DNA from: an uncultured Saprospiraceae bacterium
Lineage (GTDB): Bacteria; Bacteroidota; Bacteroidia; Chitinophagales; Saprospiraceae
DNA: 37,342 nucleotides
Assembly: GCA_937959275.1 (NCBI GenBank)
Contig: CALGLU010000090.1
Location: 1 to 37,342 of the forward strand
Direction: 5' to 3'
The number at the start of each line of letters is the position of its first letter. Position 1 is the first letter of the stretch. Shown piece after piece: positions 23,762 through 32,259 of this stretch. Made by a program: the position numbers and the translations under genes. The notes beneath the pieces are model-generated. The model was not told the DNA's origin, did not search any database, and saw only the letters and a list, made by a program, of their open reading frames with translations.

Positions 23762-25024
23762 TTAGTGCGAAATCCAACTTAGTAATGATAAATCTTCGGT
23801 TACTCCATCTATCTCATATTGCCCAAATCCGTCAGGACTTGCGATGAGAATAAGATTTGGCTTTGTAGGGTGGGCGATGATGTCATACGCTTGCACGGTT
23901 TCATCATGCTTTATTTCTTTTAGATTAGTTCGATCACTTGCATCGAATAATTTTAATCCATTTTCTCCCTCACCTACATACAGAATGTCAGCGATTAATG
24001 TCATGCCAAATGGGCTCTCCATTGGGATTTCTTGTATCTGGTAAGGATTACGAATGTCAGATACGTTGACACTAACGAGTGCATTCTCATCTCCTGGGCA
24101 CATATCCTCATCACCTGTCCGCAATGTCACATATGCTATATCTCCATCTGGTAATACGGGGTCACAAGCAGTGGCATGAAAAAAGAATCCTTCCACGATA
24201 GGTTGTTCGGGAGACGTAATATTAATGATTTGCATAGATGTTCTTGTTCCAATAAATAAAGCATCTTCTTGGGGATAAATCGTTTCCATATCCCATCCCA
24301 CATCATGTGTTCCTTTAATTTCAAGGTTGCCTTCATCCTTGAAAACAGTCAAAAATCGTCTGCTTATTGTAAAGACATAATCTTCATTCACAGTAATTCT
24401 GTTGACAGTTCCAATTGATGATTGACTACTTCCCGCAAAAGAGGAAGGTACTGCAGACTCAGGAATGAGTCTATCTTGAAAATCTACAAATACATTTTGT
24501 CCAGTATTAGCAAGATTCCAAATAGACGTATTAGGGTCTAATTCCTCAGTGACTGTTTCGTATTCAAACCCAATCAAAGTCTGTCCACTAGCATTAGTAA
24601 ACTCTCGGATAAAGGCATTTTCAACACGGTTAGTAAGTCTCGGAGCGGATTTATCAGAGATGTCTATCTTAAGCATATCATAGATGCTTTCTGCATAAAT
24701 CGAATTGTTGTGAACATAAAACTCCCGATTAGATGGGATTTGAATGAATGAAGTAGCAGTAGGATTCTCCGGATCAGAATTATCATACACATGAATGCCT
24801 TCACCTTCTTCGCCGATCAGAAGTAGATCATCTGAAACATAAATTTTACCTGGATTAACCAATTCTTTTGCTGCTACATTGAGTTGAAGGTTTCGCTGCT
24901 CATCTAGATCTCCATAAATAGCTGTGGCTTTGACATACGTAATTTCGGAAGTGCCAAAGTCTTCGGTGCAAGACGTAAAGCTGATAATATTTAATACGAC
25001 AATTGCTAACATTAGTTTCTTCAT
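23762..25024 (-). CDS. LVIVD-repeat lipoprotein
   Basis: The N-terminus is a lipoprotein signal with lipobox Cys19 (I-I-S-F-T-S-C), so the 420-residue protein is probably surface- or periplasm-anchored. The body is a beta-propeller of LVIVD-type repeats: L-L-L-I-G-E-E-G-E-G-I-H-V-Y-D, L-F-I-G-T-R-T-S-M-Q-I-I-N-I, I-L-Y-V-G-E-G-E-N-G-L-K-L-F-D. Such propellers usually bind partners rather than catalyse. The region before the start has an AAAACGTTTT palindrome (25054-25063), a possible regulator site, and further upstream a GATGTGGT microsatellite. Confidence 0.82.
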   Translation of the reverse strand: MKKLMLAIVVLNIISFTSCTEDFGTSEITYVKATAIYGDLDEQRNLQLNVAAKELVNPGKIYVSDDLLLIGEEGEGIHVYDNSDPENPTATSFIQIPSNREFYVHNNSIYAESIYDMLKIDISDKSAPRLTNRVENAFIREFTNASGQTLIGFEYETVTEELDPNTSIWNLANTGQNVFVDFQDRLIPESAVPSSFAGSSQSSIGTVNRITVNEDYVFTISRRFLTVFKDEGNLEIKGTHDVGWDMETIYPQEDALFIGTRTSMQIINITSPEQPIVEGFFFHATACDPVLPDGDIAYVTLRTGDEDMCPGDENALVSVNVSDIRNPYQIQEIPMESPFGMTLIADILYVGEGENGLKLFDASDRTNLKEIKHDETVQAYDIIAHPTKPNLILIASPDGFGQYEIDGVTEDLSLLSWISH

Positions 25025-25179
25025 GATCTTTTAAGTTTTTATATGTTTTAATGAAAACGTTTTAAATGTCAGTCTTGTCTTATAATTAACGGTTTATTAT
25101 AGTTTGTCTAAATATTAAGTTATAACATTTTATTCATAGTTGAAGTATTTGAAAGATAAATTTTAACATTTGGATAGTT

Positions 25180-25230
25180 GATGTGGTGATGTGGTGATGT
25201 GGTGATGTGGTGATGTGGTGATGTGGTGAT
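25180..25230. repeat. (GATGTGGT)n microsatellite
   Basis: Six perfect copies of the 8-bp unit gatgtggt plus three extra bases. It lies 155 bp upstream of the LVIVD lipoprotein start and 29 bp beyond the stop of the TRIC-like gene. Perfect identity suggests recent expansion by slippage. Confidence 0.95.
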
Positions 25231-25259
25231 TTGCAGATTCGGCGATAATGCAAAAGAGC

Positions 25260-25856
25260 TTAAATGTTTAAAGACCATTGTTGCTTAATCGCAAAGTAGC
25301 GGATGATGAATACGACAAGCATAGAAATAATCATGTTGACTGTTGTAAAATTGCTGATTTGATCAATGACAATAAAAACAATTGCCCCTGCCAGACATGC
25401 AGTTGCATAAATCTCTTTTCTAAAAATCAATGGAATTTCATTCGTCAACACATCTCTGATCACACCGCCAAAAACTGCAGAAACAATGCCCATCATGATT
25501 GCAATCGGTATAGATAGACCAACTCCAAGCGTTTTTTGTAATCCAAGAATTGTAAACAATCCAATACCCATTGTATCAAATAGAAACATGCTCTTTCTTA
25601 ATGATGATATTTGTTTTTTAAATAGATAGGAAGTAACGACTGCAGCAAGTATGACAATTAAGTAATTAAGATCTAACAACCAACCTACTGGTGTCTCGCC
25701 AATTAATAAATCTCGTAAAGTGCCACCTCCGACAGCTGTGACTATCCCAATAATAATTGATCCAACTAGATCAAATTTCTTAGATAGTGCAGTTAAGACT
25801 CCACTTATGGCGAACACAAACGTGCCAGTTAAATCGAATAAGTAGACCCAGGTCAT
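25260..25856 (-). CDS. trimeric intracellular cation channel (TRIC/UPF0126) family protein
   Basis: A 198-residue membrane protein with about seven helices in two similar halves. Each half carries the family's glycine-rich G-x-x-G-G-x-x-R-D motif: V-G-G-G-T-L-R-D-L-L near 42-51 and F-G-G-V-I-R-D-V-L near 128-137. TRIC channels conduct monovalent cations; the bacterial physiological role is not defined. It is the last gene of the minus-strand operon that starts with arginine deiminase, 14 bp after the BrkB gene. Confidence 0.9.
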   Translation of the reverse strand: MTWVYLFDLTGTFVFAISGVLTALSKKFDLVGSIIIGIVTAVGGGTLRDLLIGETPVGWLLDLNYLIVILAAVVTSYLFKKQISSLRKSMFLFDTMGIGLFTILGLQKTLGVGLSIPIAIMMGIVSAVFGGVIRDVLTNEIPLIFRKEIYATACLAGAIVFIVIDQISNFTTVNMIISMLVVFIIRYFAIKQQWSLNI

Positions 25857-25870
25857 TTAATTTTTCATAT

Positions 25871-26803
25871 TTATTTAGTTCGTCCTAAATCACGGTTCAC
25901 TGCAATACTCGCGTTCAATTCGAATCCAACCAATAATATAAAGGCATTGATTTGTAACCAGATTAATGTCACGATTAATGCACTGATTGACCCATATATC
26001 TCATTGTATCGTCCAAATTGATTGACAAAATAGGAGAATAAAACTGAACTTAGAATTGACAATATAGTAGCTAAGGTTGCTCCAGGACTTACGAATTTAA
26101 CGCGGCGATACATAGAGGGGCCATATCTATATATAGAGGTGATGATACTATAAAATAAAAGAATAAGAATGACCCATCTTAATAAGGCGAAAGGCAAGAT
26201 TATGGTATCTCCTAGATTAAGTGTGCTAATTATAAGAGACATGATTTGTTGGAATAATATGATCAATGTGATCGAAAAAAAACCCAAAATAACTAATAGT
26301 ATAGTCAAGCCAATGGCAACGAGTCTGTGATTGATGAAATTTCTTTTACTAAAGGTTTTATCGTAAGATTTGTCAAAGCCTTGCATCAAAGTTGACATCC
26401 CATTTGAGGCAAAAAATATGGCTAAAAAAAAGCCAACCGATAATAATCCAAAACTCCCTTCTTGCTCAATACCATCGACCATCTGAAAAATATAATTCTC
26501 AGCACTGACTGGCATCACACCTCTTATTGACTCTCGAAAAAGAGTTATGATATTAATGCCAAATGGAGAGCTAGCGATTATAGGAAGAATGAAAATAATA
26601 AATGGAAATAAAGAAATAAAAAAATTAAAGGCCACCGCATCAGCACGCGTAGTTATACTGTCCTTTTTAAGTTCTGAAATTGTGAATTTTATAATATTAA
26701 AAATTGATACGTCATCAAAGCCTGGCAATGAAGTCTTTTTCGACCAATTGACAATGTTCTTGATAATGGGCACATGTTCTAATGTATGGAATTTATTAGC
26801 CAA
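25871..26803 (-). CDS. YihY/BrkB family inner-membrane protein
   Basis: The 310-residue protein has about six hydrophobic helices and family segments: A-D-A-V-A-F-N-F-F-I-S-L-F-P near 61-74, F-F-A-S-N-G-M-S-T-L-M-Q-G-F near 149-162, Y-R-Y-G-P near 224 and the C-terminal W-L-Q-I-N-A-F-I-L-L-V-G-F-E-L-N-A. BrkB/YihY proteins are not ribonuclease BN as once thought; their function remains unclear, possibly in transport. The start is TTG at 26803, overlapping the thioesterase stop by 8 bases, so translation is likely coupled. Confidence 0.9.
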   Translation of the reverse strand: MANKFHTLEHVPIIKNIVNWSKKTSLPGFDDVSIFNIIKFTISELKKDSITTRADAVAFNFFISLFPFIIFILPIIASSPFGINIITLFRESIRGVMPVSAENYIFQMVDGIEQEGSFGLLSVGFFLAIFFASNGMSTLMQGFDKSYDKTFSKRNFINHRLVAIGLTILLVILGFFSITLIILFQQIMSLIISTLNLGDTIILPFALLRWVILILLFYSIITSIYRYGPSMYRRVKFVSPGATLATILSILSSVLFSYFVNQFGRYNEIYGSISALIVTLIWLQINAFILLVGFELNASIAVNRDLGRTK

Positions 26804-27206
26804 AATATTGATTCAATTTTTCAACAAGCATAGCTGGGGTAGAAATTCTGTTGCCCGATTTCTGGTCTATGAAAAACAGTTTAACCACGCCTGTATTGAT
26901 GAGTTCTTTTTGCTCATTAAAAATGCTATGATGAAATACAATCATTTTGGTAGGCATTTCTTCTAATCTAGATTCTATAGTCAATAACTCATCGTAAGTC
27001 GATGGTTTTATGTACCGACATTCTAATCGAAGGACAGGCATGCTGATCTGATGAACCGTTTCAAGTACTTTGTAAGTGATGCCTAATTCTCTCACTAGCT
27101 CGGCACGACCAATTTCATAAAGTTTAGCATAGAGGCCATAGTACATATAGCCCATTTGATCAGTGTCAGCATAGGGGACTCGGTAAGTGGTTTGTGTTTT
27201 AAGCAT
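26796..27206 (-). CDS. acyl-CoA thioesterase, hotdog fold
   Basis: A 136-residue YbgC/4-hydroxybenzoyl-CoA-type thioesterase. V-P-Y-A-D-T-D-Q-M-G-Y-M-Y-Y-G at residues 10-24 contains the catalytic Asp of the D-x-D-x-x-G/x-N-x-x-Y motif, followed by the long central helix (Y-E-I-G-R-A-E-L) and the beta strands of a hotdog fold. It hydrolyses acyl-CoA thioesters in the cytoplasm; the acyl chain preferred is unknown. It is embedded in the arginine deiminase operon, with 8-base overlaps on both sides. Confidence 0.9.
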   Translation of the reverse strand: MLKTQTTYRVPYADTDQMGYMYYGLYAKLYEIGRAELVRELGITYKVLETVHQISMPVLRLECRYIKPSTYDELLTIESRLEEMPTKMIVFHHSIFNEQKELINTGVVKLFFIDQKSGNRISTPAMLVEKLNQYFG

Positions 27207-28476
27207 CTAGTATTGATTTACGTTTAATAGGACAAGTCATGCAGTGAGATCCGCCTCTCGCTCTTGATAGCTCACTAGATGGTATTGTGATGATTGTATT
27301 TGTTAATGAATTTGTAAAGCCGTGATCTATATCTGATTGTCTGATAAATTCATCAGCTTTTAGAATAGAGAAGCCGCTCTCCTTCAGTGCTAATTCTGTT
27401 TTTAGATTTCGGTCATAGGTGATGCCAACGCCAGGCTTGACTGCGACGAGATTACATCCATCCGTCCATTGTTCTCTTTCCTGATAGGGTGATTCTCCAT
27501 GGCCTGTAAAGATGAATTCCATAGTCGGGTTGATTTCTTCTAACATGAAATCTTTGATGGAAGGATAATACCCAGTAGGCCCTTCAGCTCTATGTACCTC
27601 TATAGTCGAGCTCATGCCGTCATACACTATTGGTTTGTAACAAATGATTTTATTTTTATCCAGTCGCGTAAACAGCGTATCAATGTGCATGCAAAATCGA
27701 TCATTCGGTATTTTTACTTGGACCACATTTTTAACAAGATTCTTCGCAAAAAGAGATTCCTTTAAACTGTGAAAGGCATGAGTCGTCGTCCGTTCACTAC
27801 AGCCGACTAACAAGTAATCTTCAGCTAGCATCATCAAATCGCCACCCTCGATTGAAACAACCTCTCCTTTTTTTGAGGGAGGAAATTCGTCTAGATTATT
27901 TAGGTTGATGAGTTTTTTATGTTGATAGACATCTGAAAAACTCTCATGGCCCATGAAGACAAAGCGGGTCAATAAATTTTCTCTATACCTAGCGATTTTT
28001 GCTGCCTTTGTCAGAATGATATGGTCCTTCACCGTCGTTGCTATATCCCGAGTAAAGATGAGGTTTGGAATAGGATCAAAAAATATATGATCAGTCTCTG
28101 GATGATAACCAGTAATCAAGACAGTTTTTAAATCTGTTGGCGATAAGCCTAACAAAATATCTTTATGTGCTGTAGGCAAATGCTCATGATCCACAACTTT
28201 ATTAATCAATTCTGTCGTCATGTCTGGATTCGATTCGATTGTTTCAAGAATCAAATCCTCTATTTCAAGAACACCTGAAGATTTGACAAATGCTTCCATT
28301 ACCTTAACAAATGTGTGATGTTCTTTGCGCATCAAGGGTAGGTGCACAATGTCATCAAAGAGTAATTCATCTGATTTGCTTGGAGATATTCTAGAAATGC
28401 CAGAATCTGGTTTGTGGACAATGACTGTTTCCAAGGTATTTATTTCACTGTCGGCATAGACTTCAATCTGCTTCAT
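27199..28476 (-). CDS. arcA: arginine deiminase
   Basis: Hydrolyses arginine to citrulline and ammonia. Family motifs are present: I-V-H-K-P near the start, F-x-R-D (I-F-T-R-D), S-I-E-G-G-D-L, M-H-I-D-T-L-F with the catalytic His-x-Asp, D-G-C-N, and C-terminal R-G-G-S-H-C-M-T-C-P with the nucleophilic Cys. I chose the ATG at 28476, giving 425 residues (M-K-Q-I-E-V-Y-A-D-S), because arginine deiminases begin there; the frame stays open to 28533, where the added residues do not look like the family. No ornithine carbamoyltransferase or carbamate kinase is nearby, so a full ADI energy pathway is not shown. It is the first gene of the operon. Confidence 0.87.
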   Translation of the reverse strand: MKQIEVYADSEINTLETVIVHKPDSGISRISPSKSDELLFDDIVHLPLMRKEHHTFVKVMEAFVKSSGVLEIEDLILETIESNPDMTTELINKVVDHEHLPTAHKDILLGLSPTDLKTVLITGYHPETDHIFFDPIPNLIFTRDIATTVKDHIILTKAAKIARYRENLLTRFVFMGHESFSDVYQHKKLINLNNLDEFPPSKKGEVVSIEGGDLMMLAEDYLLVGCSERTTTHAFHSLKESLFAKNLVKNVVQVKIPNDRFCMHIDTLFTRLDKNKIICYKPIVYDGMSSTIEVHRAEGPTGYYPSIKDFMLEEINPTMEFIFTGHGESPYQEREQWTDGCNLVAVKPGVGITYDRNLKTELALKESGFSILKADEFIRQSDIDHGFTNSLTNTIITIPSSELSRARGGSHCMTCPIKRKSILDA

Positions 28477-28724
28477 GGATCTTAACTTTGGATGCCAAGA
28501 TAGCAATTTGAAAGAGCTATTTGAGAATCTCAATTCCTTTAGCCTAGATGATTTTAATCCTTATTATCCAGACATTTAAATGAATTATCGGAATCTCAAT
28601 CCGCTATTGTCTGATTCCAATGATTTTCGTTATTTTGTATCCTCTACATTTCAATGTCAAATATTAATTGTAATGTATAATCACTTAGATAATCAGATGT
28701 TTATATATATAAATAATTAAGTAT

Positions 28725-29429
28725 ATGCTAAAGAAGTTAAAGTCATTATTCATAGTTGTAGATGAAAATGAAAGTAGTGGTGAGCAGAAAGCAAAATCAA
28801 CACAGCAATCTAAATCAGCAAAAGGAAAAGAGAAACCCATTGCCAAAGCCCCGAAAACTACAAAGACATCTAAACCGGGGTCAGCTAAAACTACTCAACC
28901 ACCAGCTTCTGGCAAGGCAGATCCCAAATTCGTCGAAGTATTGTTGAAAGCCATTGAAGCCAATAATCTTGAAGGCTTCGACTATTTGGAATTCAAACAA
29001 AGCTTACAAAATCTGTCTAATGTCCAAATGGATGAGAAGACCAGATATCAATCTGCTTTTGCAATGGCAAAGACAATGGGGGCCACGCCGTCTAAGCTCG
29101 TGAATTCAGCGCAGCATTATATTAATGTCTTAAAAAAAGAAGAAGCTAAATTTAGTGATGCTTTGCAAAATCAACGTAAAAAGCAAGTCCATGATCGGGA
29201 AATTGGTATCAAGCAAAAAGAAAGCCTGATCATTGAAAAACAGAAAAAAATAGAGCAATTACAAAAGGAAATTGAAGCAGATACTAAAAGCTTAGAAGCT
29301 GATCGGTCCGCTATTCAACAATCTCTAGCCAAGGTGGAGACGACAAAAAATGGATTTGTGAATGCCTACATGGGTGTGCTAGGGCAGATAAAAGGCGATA
29401 TTGAAAAAATGAATACTTACATTACATAG
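28725..29429 (+). CDS. coiled-coil protein opening the SBP-OmpA/ABC cluster
   Basis: The 234-residue protein has a short N-terminal segment, a Lys/Ser/Pro-rich low-complexity linker (about 18-62), a helical domain (about 66-130, F-V-E-V-L-L-K-A-I-E ... Y-L-E-F-K-Q-S-L) and a long coiled coil (about 135-205, with repeated K-x-x-x-I/L-x-x-L-x-x-E). There is no signal peptide or membrane segment, so it is cytoplasmic. It is the first gene of a six-gene operon and its stop abuts the next ATG. I do not recognise a named family; a structural or scaffold role with the PspA-like partner is inferred. Confidence 0.8.
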   Translation: MLKKLKSLFIVVDENESSGEQKAKSTQQSKSAKGKEKPIAKAPKTTKTSKPGSAKTTQPPASGKADPKFVEVLLKAIEANNLEGFDYLEFKQSLQNLSNVQMDEKTRYQSAFAMAKTMGATPSKLVNSAQHYINVLKKEEAKFSDALQNQRKKQVHDREIGIKQKESLIIEKQKKIEQLQKEIEADTKSLEADRSAIQQSLAKVETTKNGFVNAYMGVLGQIKGDIEKMNTYIT

Positions 29430-29612
29430 ATGCCAAGACGAAACTTGGTGTCCATTCTGATCGTCATAACAGTCATCGTACTAGCCACTGTGAGACAAGT
29501 CTCTTGGCTGGACAATGTAAATAATTGGATATGGAGAGTCCTTTTATTGGCGGTATTCCTAACTTTGGGAATTATTTTAGCTTTCTCTGCGATTAAAAAA
29601 CTGAAACGCTAG
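29430..29612 (+). CDS. small two-helix membrane protein
   Basis: A 60-residue protein with two hydrophobic helices (about 6-22 and 36-55), a positively charged start (M-P-R-R-N) and end (K-K-L-K-R). Its ATG follows the previous stop with no gap and its stop is 6 bases before the next ATG, which strongly supports it as a real gene. Function is unknown; it is likely an accessory subunit of the membrane complex encoded around it. Confidence 0.75.
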   Translation: MPRRNLVSILIVITVIVLATVRQVSWLDNVNNWIWRVLLLAVFLTLGIILAFSAIKKLKR

Positions 29613-29618
29613 TTAAAT

Positions 29619-30638
29619 ATGCCTGAAAATAGTAAACCAAAGTCATTTTGGAGAAGACCCGAAGGAGTGACGGGAGGTCTTGTTATAGCTGGACTAGTCC
29701 TTGGAGCCGGATTCCTTGTGACCACCTTTTTTGGTGCTTTAGCAGCTTTTGTATCAAGCACAATAGGACTTGCTGTCTCTTTGGTCGCTTTGAGCGTCAT
29801 TATCTTTATGGCTCTCGATTCTAAGATGAGAAATCTCGTCTGGTACATGTACAAGTCTGTCATGAGAGCCGTTACTGGTTTATTTGTCCAGATTGACCCC
29901 ATAGGCATTCTTAAAAGTTATGTTGATGATCTAAAAGCGAATCTGCGCAAGATGAATAAGCAGATCACTCAACTACGTGGTCAAATGCACAAGTTGAAAG
30001 AACTCATCATAACAAATCAAAAAGAAATCGCAAGCAATCTAACACAAGCCAGTAAAGCCAGAGAAACAGATAAGAAATCAGTCATGATTTTGAAAAGCAG
30101 AAAAGCGGGGCGGCTGAAAGAATCCAATGTCAAACTTGAAGACCTGTATAAAAAAATGGAGGTCATGTATCGAGTCTTGGGCAAGATGTATGAAAATAGT
30201 GAGATCCTAGTCGAGGATGTCACTGATCAGGTAAAAGTGAAAGAACAAGAGCGAAAAGCAATTCGGGCCAGTCATGGTGCGATGAAGTCTGCTATGAGTA
30301 TCATCAAAGGAGATGCAGATAAGCGCATGATGTTTGATCAGGCACTTGAAGCTGTAGCAGATGACGTGAGTCAGAAAGTGGGTGAGATGGAGCGCTTTAT
30401 GGAAGTCTCTGAGAACTTTATGGCATCAGTTGACCTGCAAAATGGCGTATTTGAGGAAGAAGGCATGAAAATGCTTGAAAAATGGGAACGAGAAGGGGAC
30501 TCTTTGTTGTTAGGAGGAGATAAAGAAACACTTTTACTGCAGGCAGAAAGTGAAGCAGATGTACTCGATCTTAACCAACCAATCAAGGTTCCAGAAAAAG
30601 TCGGTCGAGGAAATCAGTATGATAACTTCTTTGATTAA
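29619..30638 (+). CDS. two-TM coiled-coil protein with PspA-like arrangement
   Basis: The 339-residue protein has two hydrophobic segments (about 18-40 and 44-66), then a long helical coiled coil from about 95 to 270 (N-L-R-K-M-N-K-Q-I-T-Q-L-R-G-Q-M, then K-V-K-E-Q-E-R-K-A-I-R-A). A more polar C-terminal tail ends D-N-F-F-D. The helical hairpin length and heptads resemble PspA/IM30 (ESCRT-III-like) proteins, which support membranes under stress, but PspA itself lacks such transmembrane helices. Membership is therefore a suggestion. It lies in the operon between the 60-aa protein and the SBP-OmpA fusion. Confidence 0.78.
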   Translation: MPENSKPKSFWRRPEGVTGGLVIAGLVLGAGFLVTTFFGALAAFVSSTIGLAVSLVALSVIIFMALDSKMRNLVWYMYKSVMRAVTGLFVQIDPIGILKSYVDDLKANLRKMNKQITQLRGQMHKLKELIITNQKEIASNLTQASKARETDKKSVMILKSRKAGRLKESNVKLEDLYKKMEVMYRVLGKMYENSEILVEDVTDQVKVKEQERKAIRASHGAMKSAMSIIKGDADKRMMFDQALEAVADDVSQKVGEMERFMEVSENFMASVDLQNGVFEEEGMKMLEKWEREGDSLLLGGDKETLLLQAESEADVLDLNQPIKVPEKVGRGNQYDNFFD

Positions 30639-30675
30639 TCAGAAATCTAACATTTACATTTTATAATACTTAACC

Positions 30676-32253
30676 ATGGCTAAACGATTAACTACTTTTT
30701 CCAAACTTCTCATTACGATATTATTAGTTGCATTGATCTTTCTTGGAGGTAGATACTTATTACAAAACACATCATTCGGAAAAGGTCTGACGAGTGGCGA
30801 CGGAGGTGGTTCTGAAGGAACGACTACGAGTCGAAACGACGATAGAAATTCAAACTCAGGCGGAGGATCAGATGCTGATGTGATTAAAATAGGTGTTGTG
30901 ACATGGGGTGGCTATGCAGGCGGACAGTATTTCAACGAGGGGTTCAAAGCCAATACCAATTCAAGATTCTATAAAGATTATGGATTTAAGGTAGAGTTTA
31001 AAGTCCTTGATGATTTCGAAGCATCTAGGCAAGCCTTTAAGAATGACGAAGTTCATTTGTTATGGCAGACCATTGACGCATTCCCAACGGAGGTGAATGG
31101 CTTAGCGGATTTTGATCCTGTAGTATTATTTCAAGCTGATTGGTCAAGAGGAGGAGATGCTATCGTTGCACGACGTGGGATTACTAAGGTGTCAGATTTG
31201 AAAGGCAAGAAAATTGCAGTAGGAGAATTCACTCCGTCACAATCTTTTTTACTGTGGTTGCTAAAAGCAGGAGGTTTGACAGATAAAGATGTAGATCTCG
31301 TGTATCAAGCAAGTGCCATTGACGCTGCGGAAGTCTTTAAGAGCCAGCGTGTAGATGCAGCTGTTGTGTGGAGTCCAGATGACATCGCCTGTGTGGAAGC
31401 TGTACCAGGATCTAGAATTTTAGAAAGTACAAAATCTGCTTCTCACATTATTGCTGATATATTTTTAGCGAAGCGAGCTTATGTTGAGAAGAATAAAATA
31501 AAACTAGGCCAGCTCTATGAAGGTTGGATGAAGGGTGCCGCTGAGATCAATTCTAATGATGCCAACAAGCGTAAAGCAGCTAAGATTTTAGGTGAGAACT
31601 TTGAAGTCTTTTCAGAGCAAGATGCCTATGATGCGATCAATAATGTGCGTCTGGTCACGCACGGTGACAATTTGAATTTCTTTGGTTTAAATCGTGATTT
31701 TAAAGGGATCACTGGTAATAACCTATATAGTGAAATGGTTGAAGTATATTCGGACTTAGGCTATATAGAAGGCCGTGCACCCAACTGGAGACAGATATCC
31801 TATTCAGGAATTGTAAATGACGCTAGACTGACTGGAGCACAACACGCAGCAGAAGAAGATAAATCATTTGCCCCCGCAACAAAAGCAGATGAATCGAAAG
31901 AAGCACTTGCTTCTAAAGAGGTAACAATCAACTTTGGTACTGGCAGCGCAGTACTTGGCGAAAATGCTAAATACATCATCGACAGAGACTTCGTGTCAAT
32001 CGCAAAGGCCTTTGGAAATTCAAGAATTAGAATTGAAGGAAACACGGATAGTACAGGCAGTAGAGATTTAAATGTCAGCCTATCCAAACGTAGAGCTCAA
32101 GCAGTTGCGGATTACTTGATGAATGAGCACAATATGGCGCGTAACAGATTAATCGTTGTCGGTAACGGTCCAGATCAACCAGTGGCATCTAATGAAACTG
32201 ATGCAGGGCGAGCAAAAAATAGACGAACAGATTTTGAACTCGTATCAGATTAA
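30676..32253 (+). CDS. membrane-anchored substrate-binding protein fused to OmpA-like domain
   Basis: A 525-residue protein with an unusual fusion. The N-terminus is one membrane helix (about 9-28), then a Gly/Ser/Asp-rich linker (36-68). A periplasmic binding domain of the NitT/TauT/PhnD type follows (about 69-395, starting I-K-I-G-V-V-T-W-G-G-Y, with G-K-K-I-A-V-G-E near 175). The C-terminal OmpA-like peptidoglycan-binding domain (415-525) keeps the D458 and R473 of the N-T-D-S-T-G ... L-S-K-R-R-A motif. The protein therefore could bind a small ligand while held to the cell wall. The permease and ATPase genes follow directly. Confidence 0.9.
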   Translation: MAKRLTTFSKLLITILLVALIFLGGRYLLQNTSFGKGLTSGDGGGSEGTTTSRNDDRNSNSGGGSDADVIKIGVVTWGGYAGGQYFNEGFKANTNSRFYKDYGFKVEFKVLDDFEASRQAFKNDEVHLLWQTIDAFPTEVNGLADFDPVVLFQADWSRGGDAIVARRGITKVSDLKGKKIAVGEFTPSQSFLLWLLKAGGLTDKDVDLVYQASAIDAAEVFKSQRVDAAVVWSPDDIACVEAVPGSRILESTKSASHIIADIFLAKRAYVEKNKIKLGQLYEGWMKGAAEINSNDANKRKAAKILGENFEVFSEQDAYDAINNVRLVTHGDNLNFFGLNRDFKGITGNNLYSEMVEVYSDLGYIEGRAPNWRQISYSGIVNDARLTGAQHAAEEDKSFAPATKADESKEALASKEVTINFGTGSAVLGENAKYIIDRDFVSIAKAFGNSRIRIEGNTDSTGSRDLNVSLSKRRAQAVADYLMNEHNMARNRLIVVGNGPDQPVASNETDAGRAKNRRTDFELVSD

Positions 32254-32259
32254 ACAAGT

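Noticed and set aside
28476-28533. Longer arginine deiminase N-terminus (extra 19 residues)
   Set aside because: The extension does not resemble the family, which starts at the downstream M-K-Q-I.
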